64,000 nucleotides of DNA, taken from Cladocopium goreaui (lineage: Eukaryota; Sar; Dinophyceae; Suessiales; Symbiodiniaceae). The notes below the pieces were generated by a model, which saw only the letters and a list, made by a program, of their open reading frames with translations, did no database searches and was not told the origin of the DNA. The stretch lies in assembly GCA_947184155.2 (NCBI GenBank), contig CAMXCT020002046.1:524022-588021 (forward strand). The letters are read 5' to 3'. The translations under genes and the position numbers were made by a program. Below, piece after piece: positions 52,791 to 63,357 of this stretch. Each line of letters starts with the position of its first letter. The first letter of the stretch is position 1.

Positions 52791-54725
52791 ATGAAACGAC
52801 GTAAATTAAGACAGGAGGATGATGCATTGACCCAGTTTCGGGCTTTGAGGCAGTTGCCTCGACTGAGTCAAGCAGACTGCAGGGATGTCATCCAATTGCT
52901 GCGTGACGATGAAGTGGGCCGCCGTACAGGAGTTCGAGAGCACCTCGCGTACCCACAGGCGTCCAAGCTGCTGCAAAAGATCATGGCTGGCGAACGCAAG
53001 GATGTCCCAGTGCACATGAATTCCTTACCGGACCTTCTGCAGGCGAAGGTAGAGGCATGTCCTCTATTCGCTCGCTTGCTGTCCGATGCGTGGGAAAGGA
53101 ACGATGGTCAATTGACGCTTGTCGTCTTTTCTGATGACACAACCCCCGGCAACGTATTGGCCCCACGGCAGCCGAAGAAGTCCTGCATGATTCATTGCAG
53201 CTTCGTGGAACTAGACGTATTGTTCCTCGATTCTTGCTGGCTGCCGCTGAGCAATATGCGAACCAATGAGATAGCAGAGAGAGGCTTTTCCCATGCGGAA
53301 TATCTTCGCTGCGTGTTGGAGTCTGTGCACGACGCAGCGCAACATGGCAGTGCCATCACTCTGCGACAAGGTTCCGTATTGCTATGGATTAGGAAGATCG
53401 TGGTCTTGGGGGACCATGAAGGCCTACGGGCCTTTGCTGGTTGCAAGGGTGCAGCTGGGCTAAAGCCTTGCTGGCGCTGCGTGAATGTTGTATCAGGTAG
53501 CCGCGCCTTGCCGCCGGGCCACGTGCGCTTGGACAACGCGGATGTGTCGCTTCTCCGGGCGCAAACGGATGAAGGTTTACAAGCTGTGCTTGCACACCTA
53601 CGTGGGTGCAACACAAAAAAAGCCTTACAAGAGGCTGAAAAAATGTTGGGTTGGTCTTTGTCTACCGTGGAAAAAGGGATATTAACATCCCCTTCCCTGT
53701 CCGACTGGGTGTCGCTTGAGTGTTTGTATCTGGACTCCATGCACCAATTCTGGTCAAACGGTCTGGTGGGGCAGGACATAGGCCTCTGGTACTCACTGTT
53801 GAAACAATGCGGAATGGAGTCGCACTTGCTCCTAAGATGGGCAAGCATCGGGTGGACAACCTTGTTGGGTGGACCAAGTCCTCGAGAATGTTTCAATGAA
53901 AAACTTTTCCGCGAGGGAGCGGATTTCCGAGGTGATGCCGATACGACGCTGCAGACGTTGCCGTTACTCGCAGCATTCGCGAGGGAAATGCTGCTGGGAC
54001 AAGAGGCGATGGCTGCAGCGAACGAAGCGTTGTGGGCATTAGTCGATGTGACCTGCCTGCTGCAACGAACAAAACTGCATCCAAGAGATGCAACGCACTT
54101 GAATGAAAGCATCGAAAAATACAAGCAAAAGTGGGATGTCGCCTACGCGGCCATCGCAGGGGCAAGGCCCAAATTCCACTACTCATTACACCTCCAAGCC
54201 CAAATTCAAAAATACCGTCGACACATCGATTGCTTTGTAGGGGAGCGCAAACATCGTGTGTTTAAGTCCATAGTAGCACCGCGGCTTTCGCGATTGGGGT
54301 GCTTTTCTCGAAGTACCCTTTTGCAGTTAACAGAAATCGAACTGACTACGAGTCATCCGGAAAGTGAGTATAGCGGCCGACTGGTGGGCAAGTCCACGCA
54401 CGACGTGGAGCTGGCCAAGGAACTGGGGCTGCCTCATACCGTTGCCTTTGCCAAAGGCATTCAAATCCATTGTGTCGAGTACTCACGTGGTACCTTTGTG
54501 CAAGTCGCAGCCAAGTGCTGCATCGAAGTTGTCTGTGGCCTTCTGCAGGACGATTCTCTTTCCGTAGTGGTGCAGCCCTTGCAACCACGCATCTCCGAAC
54601 TTTCCATTATCAAATGGGAACGCCTCCCAAAGCAGAGGCACGTCCTTGCAGCAACCAAGTTGCTACTAACTGAACCCATGCGCTTGCTGCGTGAAGACCA
54701 AAACGGTCTCTGGCTGCTGCGCTAG
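52791..54725 (+). CDS. Transposon ORF E, putative CMC/CACTA-like transposase
   Basis: About 644 codons from ATG at 52,791, uninterrupted to 54,725. Features typical of Plavaka/CACTA-type transposases appear in order: an Asp in LVVFSDDTTPGN; IVVLGDHEGLRAFAGCKG followed by a C-x2-C (KPCWRC); LECLYLDSMHQFWSNGL with an Asp-x-Met-His; and a late ARPKFHYSLHLQAQI with FVGERKHRVFKS, recalling the 'K-x-H-x-L-x-H ... E-R' end of these enzymes. I cannot fix the DDE triad without an alignment, and a dinoflagellate-specific family is possible. It is nearest the right TIR and should cut and rejoin the element ends. Confidence 0.68.
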   Translation: MKRRKLRQEDDALTQFRALRQLPRLSQADCRDVIQLLRDDEVGRRTGVREHLAYPQASKLLQKIMAGERKDVPVHMNSLPDLLQAKVEACPLFARLLSDAWERNDGQLTLVVFSDDTTPGNVLAPRQPKKSCMIHCSFVELDVLFLDSCWLPLSNMRTNEIAERGFSHAEYLRCVLESVHDAAQHGSAITLRQGSVLLWIRKIVVLGDHEGLRAFAGCKGAAGLKPCWRCVNVVSGSRALPPGHVRLDNADVSLLRAQTDEGLQAVLAHLRGCNTKKALQEAEKMLGWSLSTVEKGILTSPSLSDWVSLECLYLDSMHQFWSNGLVGQDIGLWYSLLKQCGMESHLLLRWASIGWTTLLGGPSPRECFNEKLFREGADFRGDADTTLQTLPLLAAFAREMLLGQEAMAAANEALWALVDVTCLLQRTKLHPRDATHLNESIEKYKQKWDVAYAAIAGARPKFHYSLHLQAQIQKYRRHIDCFVGERKHRVFKSIVAPRLSRLGCFSRSTLLQLTEIELTTSHPESEYSGRLVGKSTHDVELAKELGLPHTVAFAKGIQIHCVEYSRGTFVQVAAKCCIEVVCGLLQDDSLSVVVQPLQPRISELSIIKWERLPKQRHVLAATKLLLTEPMRLLREDQNGLWLLR

Positions 54726-54854
54726 CAACAAACGCATCGACGGCGGATAAAAATCAGCAAATCTGACTCTGATGTTGTAACAAAAAGCCTTAAATTCCCA
54801 CAAAAAGTCACACATGATAAAAACGAGAAAAAAACATATGAAACAGTTAGCTTC

Positions 54855-54948
54855 ACTTAGCGGTCACTTAGCTCACACTTAGCGAGACCAAAACCTAAGT
54901 GCCAGCTAAGTGCCAGCTAAGTGCCTAAGTTGCCCGGCGACTCTTAAG
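54855..54948. repeat. Right subterminal repeats and TIR
   Basis: CACTTAG / CTAAGTGCCAG repeats run into the terminal inverted repeat (54,918-54,948), mirroring the left end. Confidence 0.78.
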
Positions 54949-55232
54949 TATAGATAGGCCATTTTCAACACCCAAGCATCGCATGAAGTCGCTCAGGCTG
55001 ATATCCAGCAGCTCCTAAGAGTCACATCAAGGGTGAATCCTTATACCCTGACTTGGCCTGTTGTACCTGAAACATGCATCACAATGGAACTTAACACTCA
55101 AACATATGACTTTCATTTATGGAACTGTGAAACTTCACATTTTTCTGGCTCTAGTTTACCTCATTTTTCAATGCCATAGCTACGATTGGTAGGCCATCTT
55201 CTCTCCGTTTCCAGGATCGTGCCGCCGTCCAA
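54949..55232. other. Kinase intron remainder
   Basis: AT-rich DNA with no recognised exon between the transposon end and the next kinase exon. Confidence 0.4.
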
Positions 55233-55317
55233 GCATCGAAGACCAAACAGCAGTGAGCGACAGCATGTGTGAACTCCCCCAGCAGCTTCACGCAGTAGCT
55301 CTGCCGTCCTGGGTCAC
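55233..55317 (-). CDS. LAMMER-like kinase exon, subdomains IV-V
   Basis: After AAGTGCCCAG the minus strand reads SYCVKLLGEFTHAVAHCC then LVFDAW. In CLK/LAMMER kinases subdomains IV-V read C-V-x-L-x-x-x-F-x-H-x-x-H-x-C-L-V-F-E. It lies between the glycine-loop exon (55.8 kb) and the HTD exon (45.25 kb), now ~10 kb apart because of the transposon. Confidence 0.6.
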
Positions 55318-55764
55318 CTGGGCACTTGGGAACGAACCAACAAGCAGAACCGCTGCAGGAACAGTAAAGGAACAGTGAAGACTGTCAACACTTGTTTGCT
55401 GTGGAGATTGGCGATGGGAGAACTATAGTAACTACACTTCCTAGTCCAAGTTGCATCGTAAGATCTCCCTCAGCACTTCAGCTTCGGCATGAGCATGCTC
55501 TTTGTACCGCGGTACTCCTAACGTGTGCAGAACAGCACGAGCCGGACTGCCGTGAGTACACAATAGCAGGTTGGTGGTTGACCTACCCCTCTGAAAAATA
55601 TGAGTTCGTCAGTTGGATGATGAAATTCCCAATATATGGAAAATAAAACATGTTCCAAACCACCAACTAGATAGCAGAAAATAGCAGAACAACCTATCCC
55701 CTAAAAATCACCCAACAACGCCCTACCATGGATCTACATGGTGCATGCTCGTCCACGGCCGGGC

Positions 55765-55846
55765 CTTTGACCACTTTCACAGCCACGGCTAGCTTTTTGG
55801 ACTCATCCACACACGCCAGCACACGACCGAAGGAGCCTTCACCCAC
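55765..55846 (-). CDS. LAMMER-like kinase exon, glycine loop and Lys
   Basis: After GCGCTGCGCAG the minus strand reads VGEGSFGRVLACVDESKK then LAVAVKVVKG. G-E-G-S-F-G-R-V is the ATP-binding glycine-rich loop and A-V-K holds the ATP-orienting Lys. A GC-type donor is possible after VVK. The exon for the αC Glu was not identified, nor were N-terminal exons. Confidence 0.75.
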
Positions 55847-56648
55847 CTGCGCAGCGCAAACGTTTCCTGCAAGAGATGCTAGCAGCAAGAAACACCCAGT
55901 GATAGAAAATTATCGTCCCTTCACAAAAAAAAACAATTCCCCCACAATGTTTCTTGAGAAACCTCACTTTAGTATTTCATCCATTCACTTTCAGGTCCCA
56001 TGTGTTTGATGTTTTGGAAGGTTTATCCCCCAGGAATGGGATGAAACTCCAACTCATTTGGCCCAGCGCTTTCGGTTTTCGCCTTCTTCTTCACCACATA
56101 TCTGCCAGCGTCCCCGAGTTTCATCCCTCGCGTCCACTGAAAATGCGGGGTGTCCCGATTCCATCGGCCTGTGACAAAACATGGGTCCCAGCGCCCATGC
56201 TGAAGGATATTCAAACATGGCTGACTGGAAAATCCCGTGGGAAAAAATCATTCGAAGGGACAAACATGGAAAAAGGACCGATCTCAACCTTGATCCCCCC
56301 CATGCGTCATTGAAAAGACTGTGCCCACCACATCAAATCATCCGGTTCATCATGCGTCAAAACAAATGCTGTCATTGGTGAAAGGTCCATATTGCACTGC
56401 TGCAGCTCAGTCACGCTCTTGCGAGTTCTCACTCTCGTCAGTGCGTCGTTCACCTGCAAACCATGTGTCACATGCTACCCAAAGTCCCAAGGACCTATGC
56501 AAATGGCAAATGTGGGACTATCGCAGGTCTCTTCTTTGCCACTTTGTGCATTGGACCGTCCATTTTTGCCGGTGCCATGGTCACGTTTACACATTTCAAA
56601 CATGTTCGCTGCAACCCTGACGTTGCTCCGCGTCTGACTTCAGGTGGC
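55847..56648. other. No supported gene
   Basis: Presumably upstream kinase intron or 5' region. Several overlapping short frames, none recognised. Confidence 0.35.
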
Positions 56649-57303
56649 TATGAAGATAAAGTTGATGTTATTACCCCAATCAACATACTGCTCACAGGGG
56701 GTGGCGAATTTTGATCCCTTATGAAGATAAAGATTACGTTATTACCCCAATCAACATATTGCTCATAGGGGGTGGCGAATTTTGATCCCTCATTCCCTCA
56801 TGAAGATAAAGTTGATGTTATTACCCCAATCAACATATTGTTCATAGGGGTTGGCGAATTTTGATCCCTCATGAGGATAAAGTTGATGTTCTTACCCCAA
56901 TCAACATATTGTTCATAGGGGGTGGCGAATTTTGATCCCTCATGAAGATAAAGTTGATGTTATTACGCCAACCAACATATAGTTCATAGGGGGTGGCAAA
57001 TTTTGATCCCTCATGAAGATAAAGTTGATGTTATTACCCCAATCAACATTATTGCTCATAGGGGTGGCGAATTTTGATCCCTCATGAAGATAAAGTTGAT
57101 GTTATTACACCAACCAACATATTGCTCATAGGGGGTGTCGAAATTTGATCCCTCATGGAGATAAAGTTGATGTTATTACCCCAATCAACATATTGCTCCT
57201 AGGGGGGTGGCGAATTTTGATCCCTCATGGAGATATAGTTGATGTTATTACCCCAATCAACATATTGTTCAGAGGGGGTGGCAAATTTTGACCCCTCATG
57301 AAG
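56649..57303. repeat. 71-bp tandem repeat, about nine copies
   Basis: Unit starts TGAAGATAAAGTTGATGTTA and contains CCCCAATCAACATATTG and GGTGGCGAATTTTGATCCC. Copies are well conserved with small indels. Confidence 0.93.
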
Positions 57304-57400
57304 ATAAAGATGAGGATTGTGATGATGGTGATGATGGTTATGATGATGATGATGTTGATGATGATGATCATGATGATCATGATGATCATGACGATTGTAA
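57304..57400. repeat. GAT/GATCAT microsatellite
   Basis: GATGATGAT and ATGATCATG runs next to the 71-bp array. Confidence 0.9.
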
Positions 57401-57809
57401 GTGTGGAGCAACGTCCGGATTGGGGCGAACATGTTCACTCATCTGCAGTTTTGTTTTTAAATGTTTTTTAAATGTATCAAACATACGTGGCCCATGTTGG
57501 ACCTTTTTTTCAAGGACCTATCACCTATCCTTTTAAGCTAGTAATCATCCCCATCCTATCCTCAAAAACAAAACATTCAAAACCCAAAGAAAGATCTTGG
57601 TGCCTTTTTTCGCCTCTCGACTGCGGCTGCGCTCCCGGTCTTCTTCTCCTGGGAGTTGATTTTCAGCGCATTTCAGTTGGGATCCGTGGCATGATATATC
57701 AAAATACTCAAGGGGGATGATTGATTTGATTGATTTGATTGATGTTAATTCAATATTAGGGGGGTGGACAATCCAAGTGTGAACACAGAATCGCACAATC
57801 GCAACTCAC
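57401..57809. other. No supported gene
   Basis: AT-rich, with TTGATTTGATTGATT runs near 57,720-57,745. Nothing recognised. Confidence 0.4.
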
Positions 57810-57923
57810 AGCCAAAGCAGCCAGCAACGCCACCTCCATTCGCGGCCACATCTGCAGCTGGAGTCGCAGTCTTCGCCGTTGCTTTCGACGTTTCCACGTC
57901 ATCCTGGTGAAGCACAGCAGGTG
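57810..57923 (-). CDS. Exon-like island, unknown
   Basis: The minus strand has a pyrimidine/purine-poor run ending GTGCCTCCGCAG (acceptor-like) then APAVLHQDDVETSKATAKTA followed by a Gly-rich GGGVAGCFGCEL. Another frame is also open. Product unknown. It lies upstream of the kinase glycine-loop exon on the same strand and could be one of its N-terminal exons. Confidence 0.3.
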
Positions 57924-57931
57924 CTGCGGAG

Positions 57932-57932
57932 G

Positions 57933-57965
<33 letters not shown>

Positions 57966-58254
57966 TGCATATATGTATATACTGAATATAATACGTATAT
58001 ATATAATATTATATTGCTAATAGATAGATAGATAGATAGATAGATATAGAGAGAGAGAGATAGATAGATATAGAGAGAGAGATAGATAGATAGATATAGA
58101 GAGAGAGATAGATAGATATAGAGAGATAGAGAGATAGATAGATAGATAGATAGATAGAAAGATAGAAAGAAAGATAGATAGATAGATAGGTAGGTAGTTA
58201 GATAGTTAGATAGTTAGATAGTTAGATAGATAGATAGATAGATAGATAGATATC
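57932..58254. repeat. CA, TA and GATA microsatellites
   Basis: (CA)n and (TA)n at 57,932-57,966, then about 230 bp of GATA/GAGA tetranucleotides (58,018-58,254). Confidence 0.95.
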
Positions 58255-58308
58255 ATACGGACGTATATGCACAAGGATCTAGGGATGTAATTATGGGTAT
58301 ACATTGGG

Positions 58309-58860
58309 TTGAACCCCTGCTTCGCATATGATGGGGATACAGTGGGAGATGCAATCAACTTAACAATGGGGATGATCCCAACCGGAAGAAGGGATCGATT
58401 GCCGCCACTGACAATTGACCAAGTGCAGGGTCTCTGTTGGCAGCTTACATTAGCTCACTGTGAAGAGCATTGCTTCGATAGGCTTGCTCCAAGCGGTTTC
58501 AAGTTTCAAGTGTCTACCAAAAAAAAAACATAGACCCCGCTATACGTCCTATCATTTTTGAGTCTATAGAGCTAGATATTGTGTTTTTTCCCCGGTTGTT
58601 GGATACCCAAACACTTCGTCATTCAGATGATGAACATTGCGAACCCCCCAGCCGACCGCCGAGATCACCGAGATCTGTCAAGTCGCCAAAGCCCAGCCAT
58701 AGAAAGTGGTTTGCTGTCGCTCGCCACCCAACAAGGAAGAAAACTTCCTGCAGTTCGATGGGAGTGGCACACCGAAGCAACCATCATCCATCACCATCCA
58801 TATGTGTTCAGCTCATGGTCCACCAAGATGGGTAGGCCATACAAATATGATATAATATGA
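58309..58860 (+). CDS. Coding-like remnant, unknown
   Basis: A frame of 74 codons (GDAINLTMGMIPTGRRDRLP, LCWQLTLAHCEEHCFDRLAP) ends at 58,533. A second stretch from 58,581 (SDDEHCEPPSRPPRSPRSVK) reads naturally in another frame. They may be exons or a decayed mobile-element gene. I do not recognise a domain. Confidence 0.28.
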
Positions 58861-59399
58861 TATATATATATATATATATTTACAGTATATATGTATAATT
58901 ATATATATAATATGATATACCATGATAATATGATACATATATATATATAAATAATATGATGGCATAGGTGAATGGGTGTATCCCCCTCCAAAAAATCACG
59001 CATCAGCCAAGCGTCGCAACGGGCCCAGCCAGATGCTGCTTCAGGGATTCCAGACGTGGCAGCATCACCTGGAATGCAGTTGTTGGATCTTTTTTTGGGG
59101 GCAGCATGGGGCAGCCAACCAGGAAAGACAAGGTGCCGGCCACGAAAAGTTGGGGAAATCAGAAACTACCAACATTGACATATTATGACATATTATGACC
59201 ATATCATATCATCAACAAAAGTGACAAGAGTGGGGGTTCAAGTAAACAAATGCAGCAGAAAAGGCCATGCCTGCGCGAAGCCAATCAAACTCTTTCGGGC
59301 CAAACGGACCTTGACGCTTTCGGCTCATCCACAACGGCGCAAGGTCGGGGAAAAAAATATACCACCAGAAATAAAAAATAAAGCAAATTATATAATCAG
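58861..59399. other. TA microsatellite and an unresolved island
   Basis: 58,860-58,955 is ATATAT-rich. 58,990-59,180 is GC-richer, with three overlapping plus frames (for example GIPDVAASPGMQLLDLFLG) and no recognised domain. Confidence 0.35.
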
Positions 59400-59523
59400 C
59401 AAATTTTGGATAAAGTTTCAATGCGCTGACCCACTGCAGCAGAAGCGCCGAATCACGATCGCCCCACTCAGGTTTCAAGTAATCAAGATCCAGATCATCC
59501 AACCGTTGCATGTCGTCCTGCAC
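59400..59523 (-). CDS. Candidate exon, acidic helical segment
   Basis: After ATCCAACTGCCAG (acceptor with AG|G) the minus strand reads VQDDMQRLDDLDLDYLKPEW then GDRDSALLLQWVSALKL. This looks like a genuine coding stretch, though I know no family. It could join the exon at 59,594-59,666 through a ~70-bp intron. The 3' limit is unclear. Confidence 0.4.
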
Positions 59524-59593
59524 CTGGCAGTTGGATGAGTTGGGCCTTGGCAAAAATCCTCCCCCATTGTGCACAGCTGACCCAGGTACCCTA

Positions 59594-59666
59594 GGCGGCC
59601 TTGGTTAACACCTTCAGGACCATCTTGTTGGCTTCCTCAACCACAAAACGGATGGCCGGTTTCAAC
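59594..59666 (-). CDS. Candidate exon, helical segment
   Basis: After ATATTGGGACAG the minus strand reads LKPAIRFVVEEANKMVLKVL then TKA. A GC-type donor is possible at AAG|GCCGCC; otherwise a TAG follows at 59,591-59,593. It precedes the VQDD exon on the same strand. Product unknown. Confidence 0.4.
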
Positions 59667-59744
59667 CTGTCCCAATATTTTTTGAATATGATTTCAGAAT
59701 ATGTCACGTCCAGGCCAGGTAGGATTTGGAAATATGATCCACTA

Positions 59745-59844
59745 CCCTCTGGTAAACTAACATAACTATGGAAAATCACATTTTTTAATGGGAAAACTCA
59801 CTATAAATGGCCATTTTCAATAGCTATGTTAGTTTACCAGAGGG
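59745..59844. mobile_element. MITE copy, 100 bp, TA target
   Basis: CCCTCTGGTAAACTAACATA ... CCAGAGGG with TA on both sides. Same family as 44,671-44,773 but diverged inside. Confidence 0.78.
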
Positions 59845-60044
59845 TATCAAAACATATCAAAACCAGATTCTGGATTCATTGTTGGACCCTAGCTGATGGA
59901 ACATGATTTTTTACCCCAATTTCCACCGTCACTTCTCATACGCTTCGCATACTCTTGGAGTTTGTCATGTGAATGGCATACATGGTACGAGAAGCTTATC
60001 GGAGTACACCCAAAAATGCCCTAGACATCCTGAAGCATAAGTCA

Positions 60045-60104
60045 ATAGCTATGAAGAATCACCATGTTCATTGCAAATCCTCTACCAATGGGCCATTTTC
60101 CATG
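60045..60104. mobile_element. Degraded MITE copy
   Basis: ATAGCTATGAAGAATCACCAT and ATGGGCCATTTTCCATG match the interior of the MITE family, but the terminal CCCTCTGG ends are missing. Confidence 0.5.
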
Positions 60105-60124
60105 ACTTTTTTCTGTTTGGATCT

Positions 60125-60250
60125 TACCGGAGGCTTCAATCTTAGTCGTCCCGTTTGGCCCAAGGCCGCCGTAAACGGCGCTACCGTTGCTGCCCAGCAT
60201 CAATCGTGGCCTCGGGGGGGAAGTCTCCAGACTTGATCCATGGCCCACAT
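60125..60250 (-). CDS. Exon-like island with donor, unknown
   Basis: Minus strand has an ATG and reads SSLETSPPRPRLMLGSNGSA then VYGGLGPNGTTKIEAS, ending at a good donor GTAAGATCC. The plus strand is also partly open. Product unknown; it might be an upstream exon for the islands at 59.4-59.67 kb. Confidence 0.28.
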
Positions 60251-61741
60251 TTCTGGATCAAAGAGTTGACCTCGGGCTATGCCCTGGGACTGGGCGCATG
60301 GCCTGTTTGGAAGGTATGGAAGACTGAAGTTGCATCAACATGTCTATGAATCCCCGTAGATGTGCGGAACCTATGTCAAATTTCCATGATTTTAGATGAA
60401 ATATGATGAAATATATATATATTATATATATAATATCTGCATGTATTTGCATCAGTCTGCCTCATTGCATGCAGGCTTGGGTACAAATCTCTTCCCCCCA
60501 TTCAACATGTTTCTGCCTGGACACTTCGCCCAAGGCCTGAAGCATGGCCTGACCACATGACTTCACATCGGGATGTTCGGAGACCATGAGTGCCTGAGGC
60601 TGCCAGGAACCGGTTGGAACCTGTTGGAGTTCAAGATGCCCACTGAATCACTGAAATTCACTGGACCATGTGAGGAGCAACAAATGCTCTCAGGCACCGC
60701 GCTGTGACTTGAAAAGAATGATCCAACATGATCCAACCAACGCCTGTCGCCTGTCAAGACAAAACAGAATATACAGAATTCAGATTGCTTTGCAGCCCTG
60801 TTTGGTTTCATTTGGTTTTCAAATGTTTTCAATCCAAGTTGCCAAATCCAATGATCCATCATCTTCCAATGGGTTTGCATCGAAGGACTTGGATGTACCA
60901 TTGCTCTGGGACATTGCCGAGTGCCCCAGTTGAGTGTTCCCACTTTGGATCACTTTGGCGTGTTGAGGTGTCTTAGAAAGCCTCAGAAGTGCCTGCTGAC
61001 CTGGTAACTTGCAAGAAGAAAGCGCCTGATGAAGCATGGATGACATGAAACGCATGCAACGGGCGCACTTGCGCCAAGCTTTGTCTGGGGTTGGAAACCT
61101 TTGCACCCCCTTTGAATATGTCCCGCAGATCTTTGTTGACCCGTCATGAACAATGTTTCATGAATTCTCCTGCTTGTTTGTGTCCAGTGACTTCAGTGGC
61201 TCTTCACTCATCACTGTTGAGCCGTTAAATCTGCCGCCACAATTCCAAGTTGAAGTCAGTTCCGTGACTGCGGCCCGCAGAAAATCTTTGCAACTTCACG
61301 GTCCGTAACGGTCCACTCCACTTTGCTCAGCCGCTTGCTCTTGTGCTCTATTTTGCCGAATAAATGCCGGGTGTCCGTTTTGCACATGTGGCATGCACTC
61401 ATCAGGGAGCGCCCAGCGGATGCCTCGGCCGGACAGGCAACAGCTCAGCCGCTCTGCCATGCTTTAAAATATCAACATAGAGACGTGATGACTCATAGAT
61501 ACAGCAACGCAATGTTCGACATATATTATGTTTATGTCTATACACATATTATGCAATGCATATATGATTTGTATTGTTTTGTATACCTTAACATGTGCAG
61601 TTACATATGATATGCACATGTCGACTCGCCACACAAAATGGAGCACATTGAAACATAGATTTCACCCCACGTTTCGGAGGCATCAAAATTGTTTTAAAGA
61701 AATATGGGAGACGCACGGTATCTTTGTGATTTCCGTAGCGA
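60251..61741. other. No supported gene
   Basis: A minus-strand island at about 60,995-61,095 (reads KAWRKCARCMRFMSSMLHQ after TTTCCAACCCCAG) may be an exon. The remainder is AT-rich, with TATATA at 60,410-60,432. Confidence 0.35.
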
Positions 61742-61880
61742 TTTTCGGGCGAGGATCGCAGAAGTCAAAGGCGATCTAAGAGCAACGACCAGGTCGCTGG
61801 GTGAAACAGAACTTGCTGAGGGTCTGCAGCAGATGGTGAAGCAACACGCCATGGATCGGGGGGGTCCTCAACTTTTGACT
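61742..61880 (+). CDS. Candidate exon, charged helical segment
   Basis: After GTGATTTCCGTAG the plus strand reads DFRARIAEVKGDLRATTRSL then GETELAEGLQQMVKQHAMD, which looks like an amphipathic helical region. No family is recognised and the 3' splice point is unknown. Confidence 0.28.
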
Positions 61881-62671
61881 GTCCATTTTGGTTTGCGATT
61901 GAAGTTATCTTACCATGCACCTCGGATATTCTTGCAATCAAATGCTATCAGTTGGTTTCCTTTTGCGTCTTAATGGGTTGATCATGTCATTTCCATTCTT
62001 TCAAGGTGATCTTTGATTATTTTCTTAACCTTTCCCAGCATCACCGCTGCTGGCAGAAAACTGTACTTGGAGTACCGACCGAAAATTGATCATTGATTGC
62101 ACCCTGTTTCTGGTGAGGGCACAGAAGCAGAATCTGGCATCTGGCGAGCAACTCAGGCCCCAACGGGCTTCTACCTAGAAAATCATATTCAACAATCAAA
62201 GCAGTGTCGCCACTGCTGCATTTTCAAAGTTTTCCATCTTTTCTCGGCGGCTTTATTCCATCTGCTTGCCTCGGGTTGCTGGCTGGCCCATGTTGAGTTG
62301 AGTTGGTCACACTGTGAAGCTGCACGATATGGCTTTGTCTGAAGGGCACCCATGGGCACCCCCAGTTCTAAGGGATTACCAGCATATCTCAGCATGTTTC
62401 ACTTTTGAATTGCTAGGCCTATACACTAGTTTCGGACAAACCCATAGGTTAAGTGCAACCAGGTTGCATGAGATTCTTACAAAGAACTCCTTGGCAGTGC
62501 AGTGATCCGGAGATACCACGAGCTATGCTTGGATGGTCCCTATGCTTGGAGAATTTTTCGTCGGATCATCTCAAGTAGTGAAAAGTAACACCCTTCCGGT
62601 GACCCGGCTTGTGACTTGTGCATAGAGCCCAGTATGCCCCGGTTATATTATAGTACGGACTATATAATCTA
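61881..62671. other. No supported gene
   Basis: A minus-strand island at 62,195-62,320 (reads LNSTWASQQPEASRWNKAAE after GCAGCTTCACAG) may be an exon. Otherwise nothing is recognised. Confidence 0.35.
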
Positions 62672-62726
62672 CCCTCTGGTTATTTAACATAGCCATGGAA
62701 AATCACCATTTTTAATAGGTAAACCT
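62672..62726. mobile_element. Truncated MITE copy
   Basis: Starts TA-CCCTCTGGTTATTTAACATA and follows the family to GGTAAACC, then breaks off. The right half is missing. Confidence 0.7.
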
Positions 62727-62757
62727 TGGGACCTGCTTCAGCCTGTTTACCTGTTTT

Positions 62758-62885
62758 TACAAGAAACTACTCACAAAATATGAGAAACTAATCGCAAATT
62801 GTAAGAAACTATTCGAAACTTGTCACAAAAATCAAGAAACTAATCACAACAAAACAAGAAACTAATCACAAAAAACTAGAGAAAA
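62758..62885. repeat. AAGAAACTAATCACAA short tandem repeats
   Basis: Six to seven irregular copies about 20 bp apart. Confidence 0.75.
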
Positions 62886-63357
62886 AAGAAGCAATCTTCA
62901 CCAAAACAAACAAAATATAAACCAAGACAGGAATCCTAACATCATGAGATGCGTGTGTGTGTGTGTGGCTCATGTTTTGATACTTCAGAAAGTGTGTGCA
63001 ATGCAGTTATCAAACCAATTGGGTTTGGGAACAACCTGCCAATCCAACCCACTCCAGTAGCCCCCTCTCTTTTGCCTTTGGCCCCGGTCTCTTCCAAGAG
63101 ATTGGTCTCTGATCTCTTCAAGCAAAAGAGTAGACAGAGCGGCGGTGCTTTTCCAACATATGCCTTAAGTCCTGGGTGATGCTCTAATCTAAGCTCAGAT
63201 GTGTTTCTTCAAAAACCCATCAAGCCACAACAATGGCCAGCTTGCCACCAGCTTGACACTGTCTACTGAGTCTACTGGTCCAAAATTCTATGTCCTGGAT
63301 CTCTGCTTACTGATTTGGTCAGTACTCCCTACCATCCAGGGGCTCAAGAAAAATCAG
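62886..63357. other. No supported gene
   Basis: AT-rich with a (GT)n run at 62,950-62,968. A plus-strand island near 63,020-63,180 has no recognisable domain. Confidence 0.4.

Larger units (their letters stand above)
45758..54948 (+). mobile_element. ~9.2-kb DNA transposon with five ORFs
   Basis: The ends are inverted repeats: left CTTAGGAGTCGCCGGG-AACTTAGGCACTTA; right, reverse-complemented, CTTAAGAGTCGCCGGGCAACTTAGGCACTTA, i.e. one mismatch and one indel over about 30 bp. Both flanks read TATA, so a TA or TATA target duplication is possible. Many ACTTAG/CTTATAAGT copies lie just inside each end. Inside are five non-overlapping plus-strand ORFs of 478, 341, ~303-324, 361 and 644 codons, all without stops, separated by 370-700 bp. 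The last resembles a transposase of the CACTA/Plavaka (CMC) kind; the other four carry Cys-rich or basic regions with dinoflagellate-type signatures. Five intact frames suggest a recent, possibly active insertion. Confidence 0.82.
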
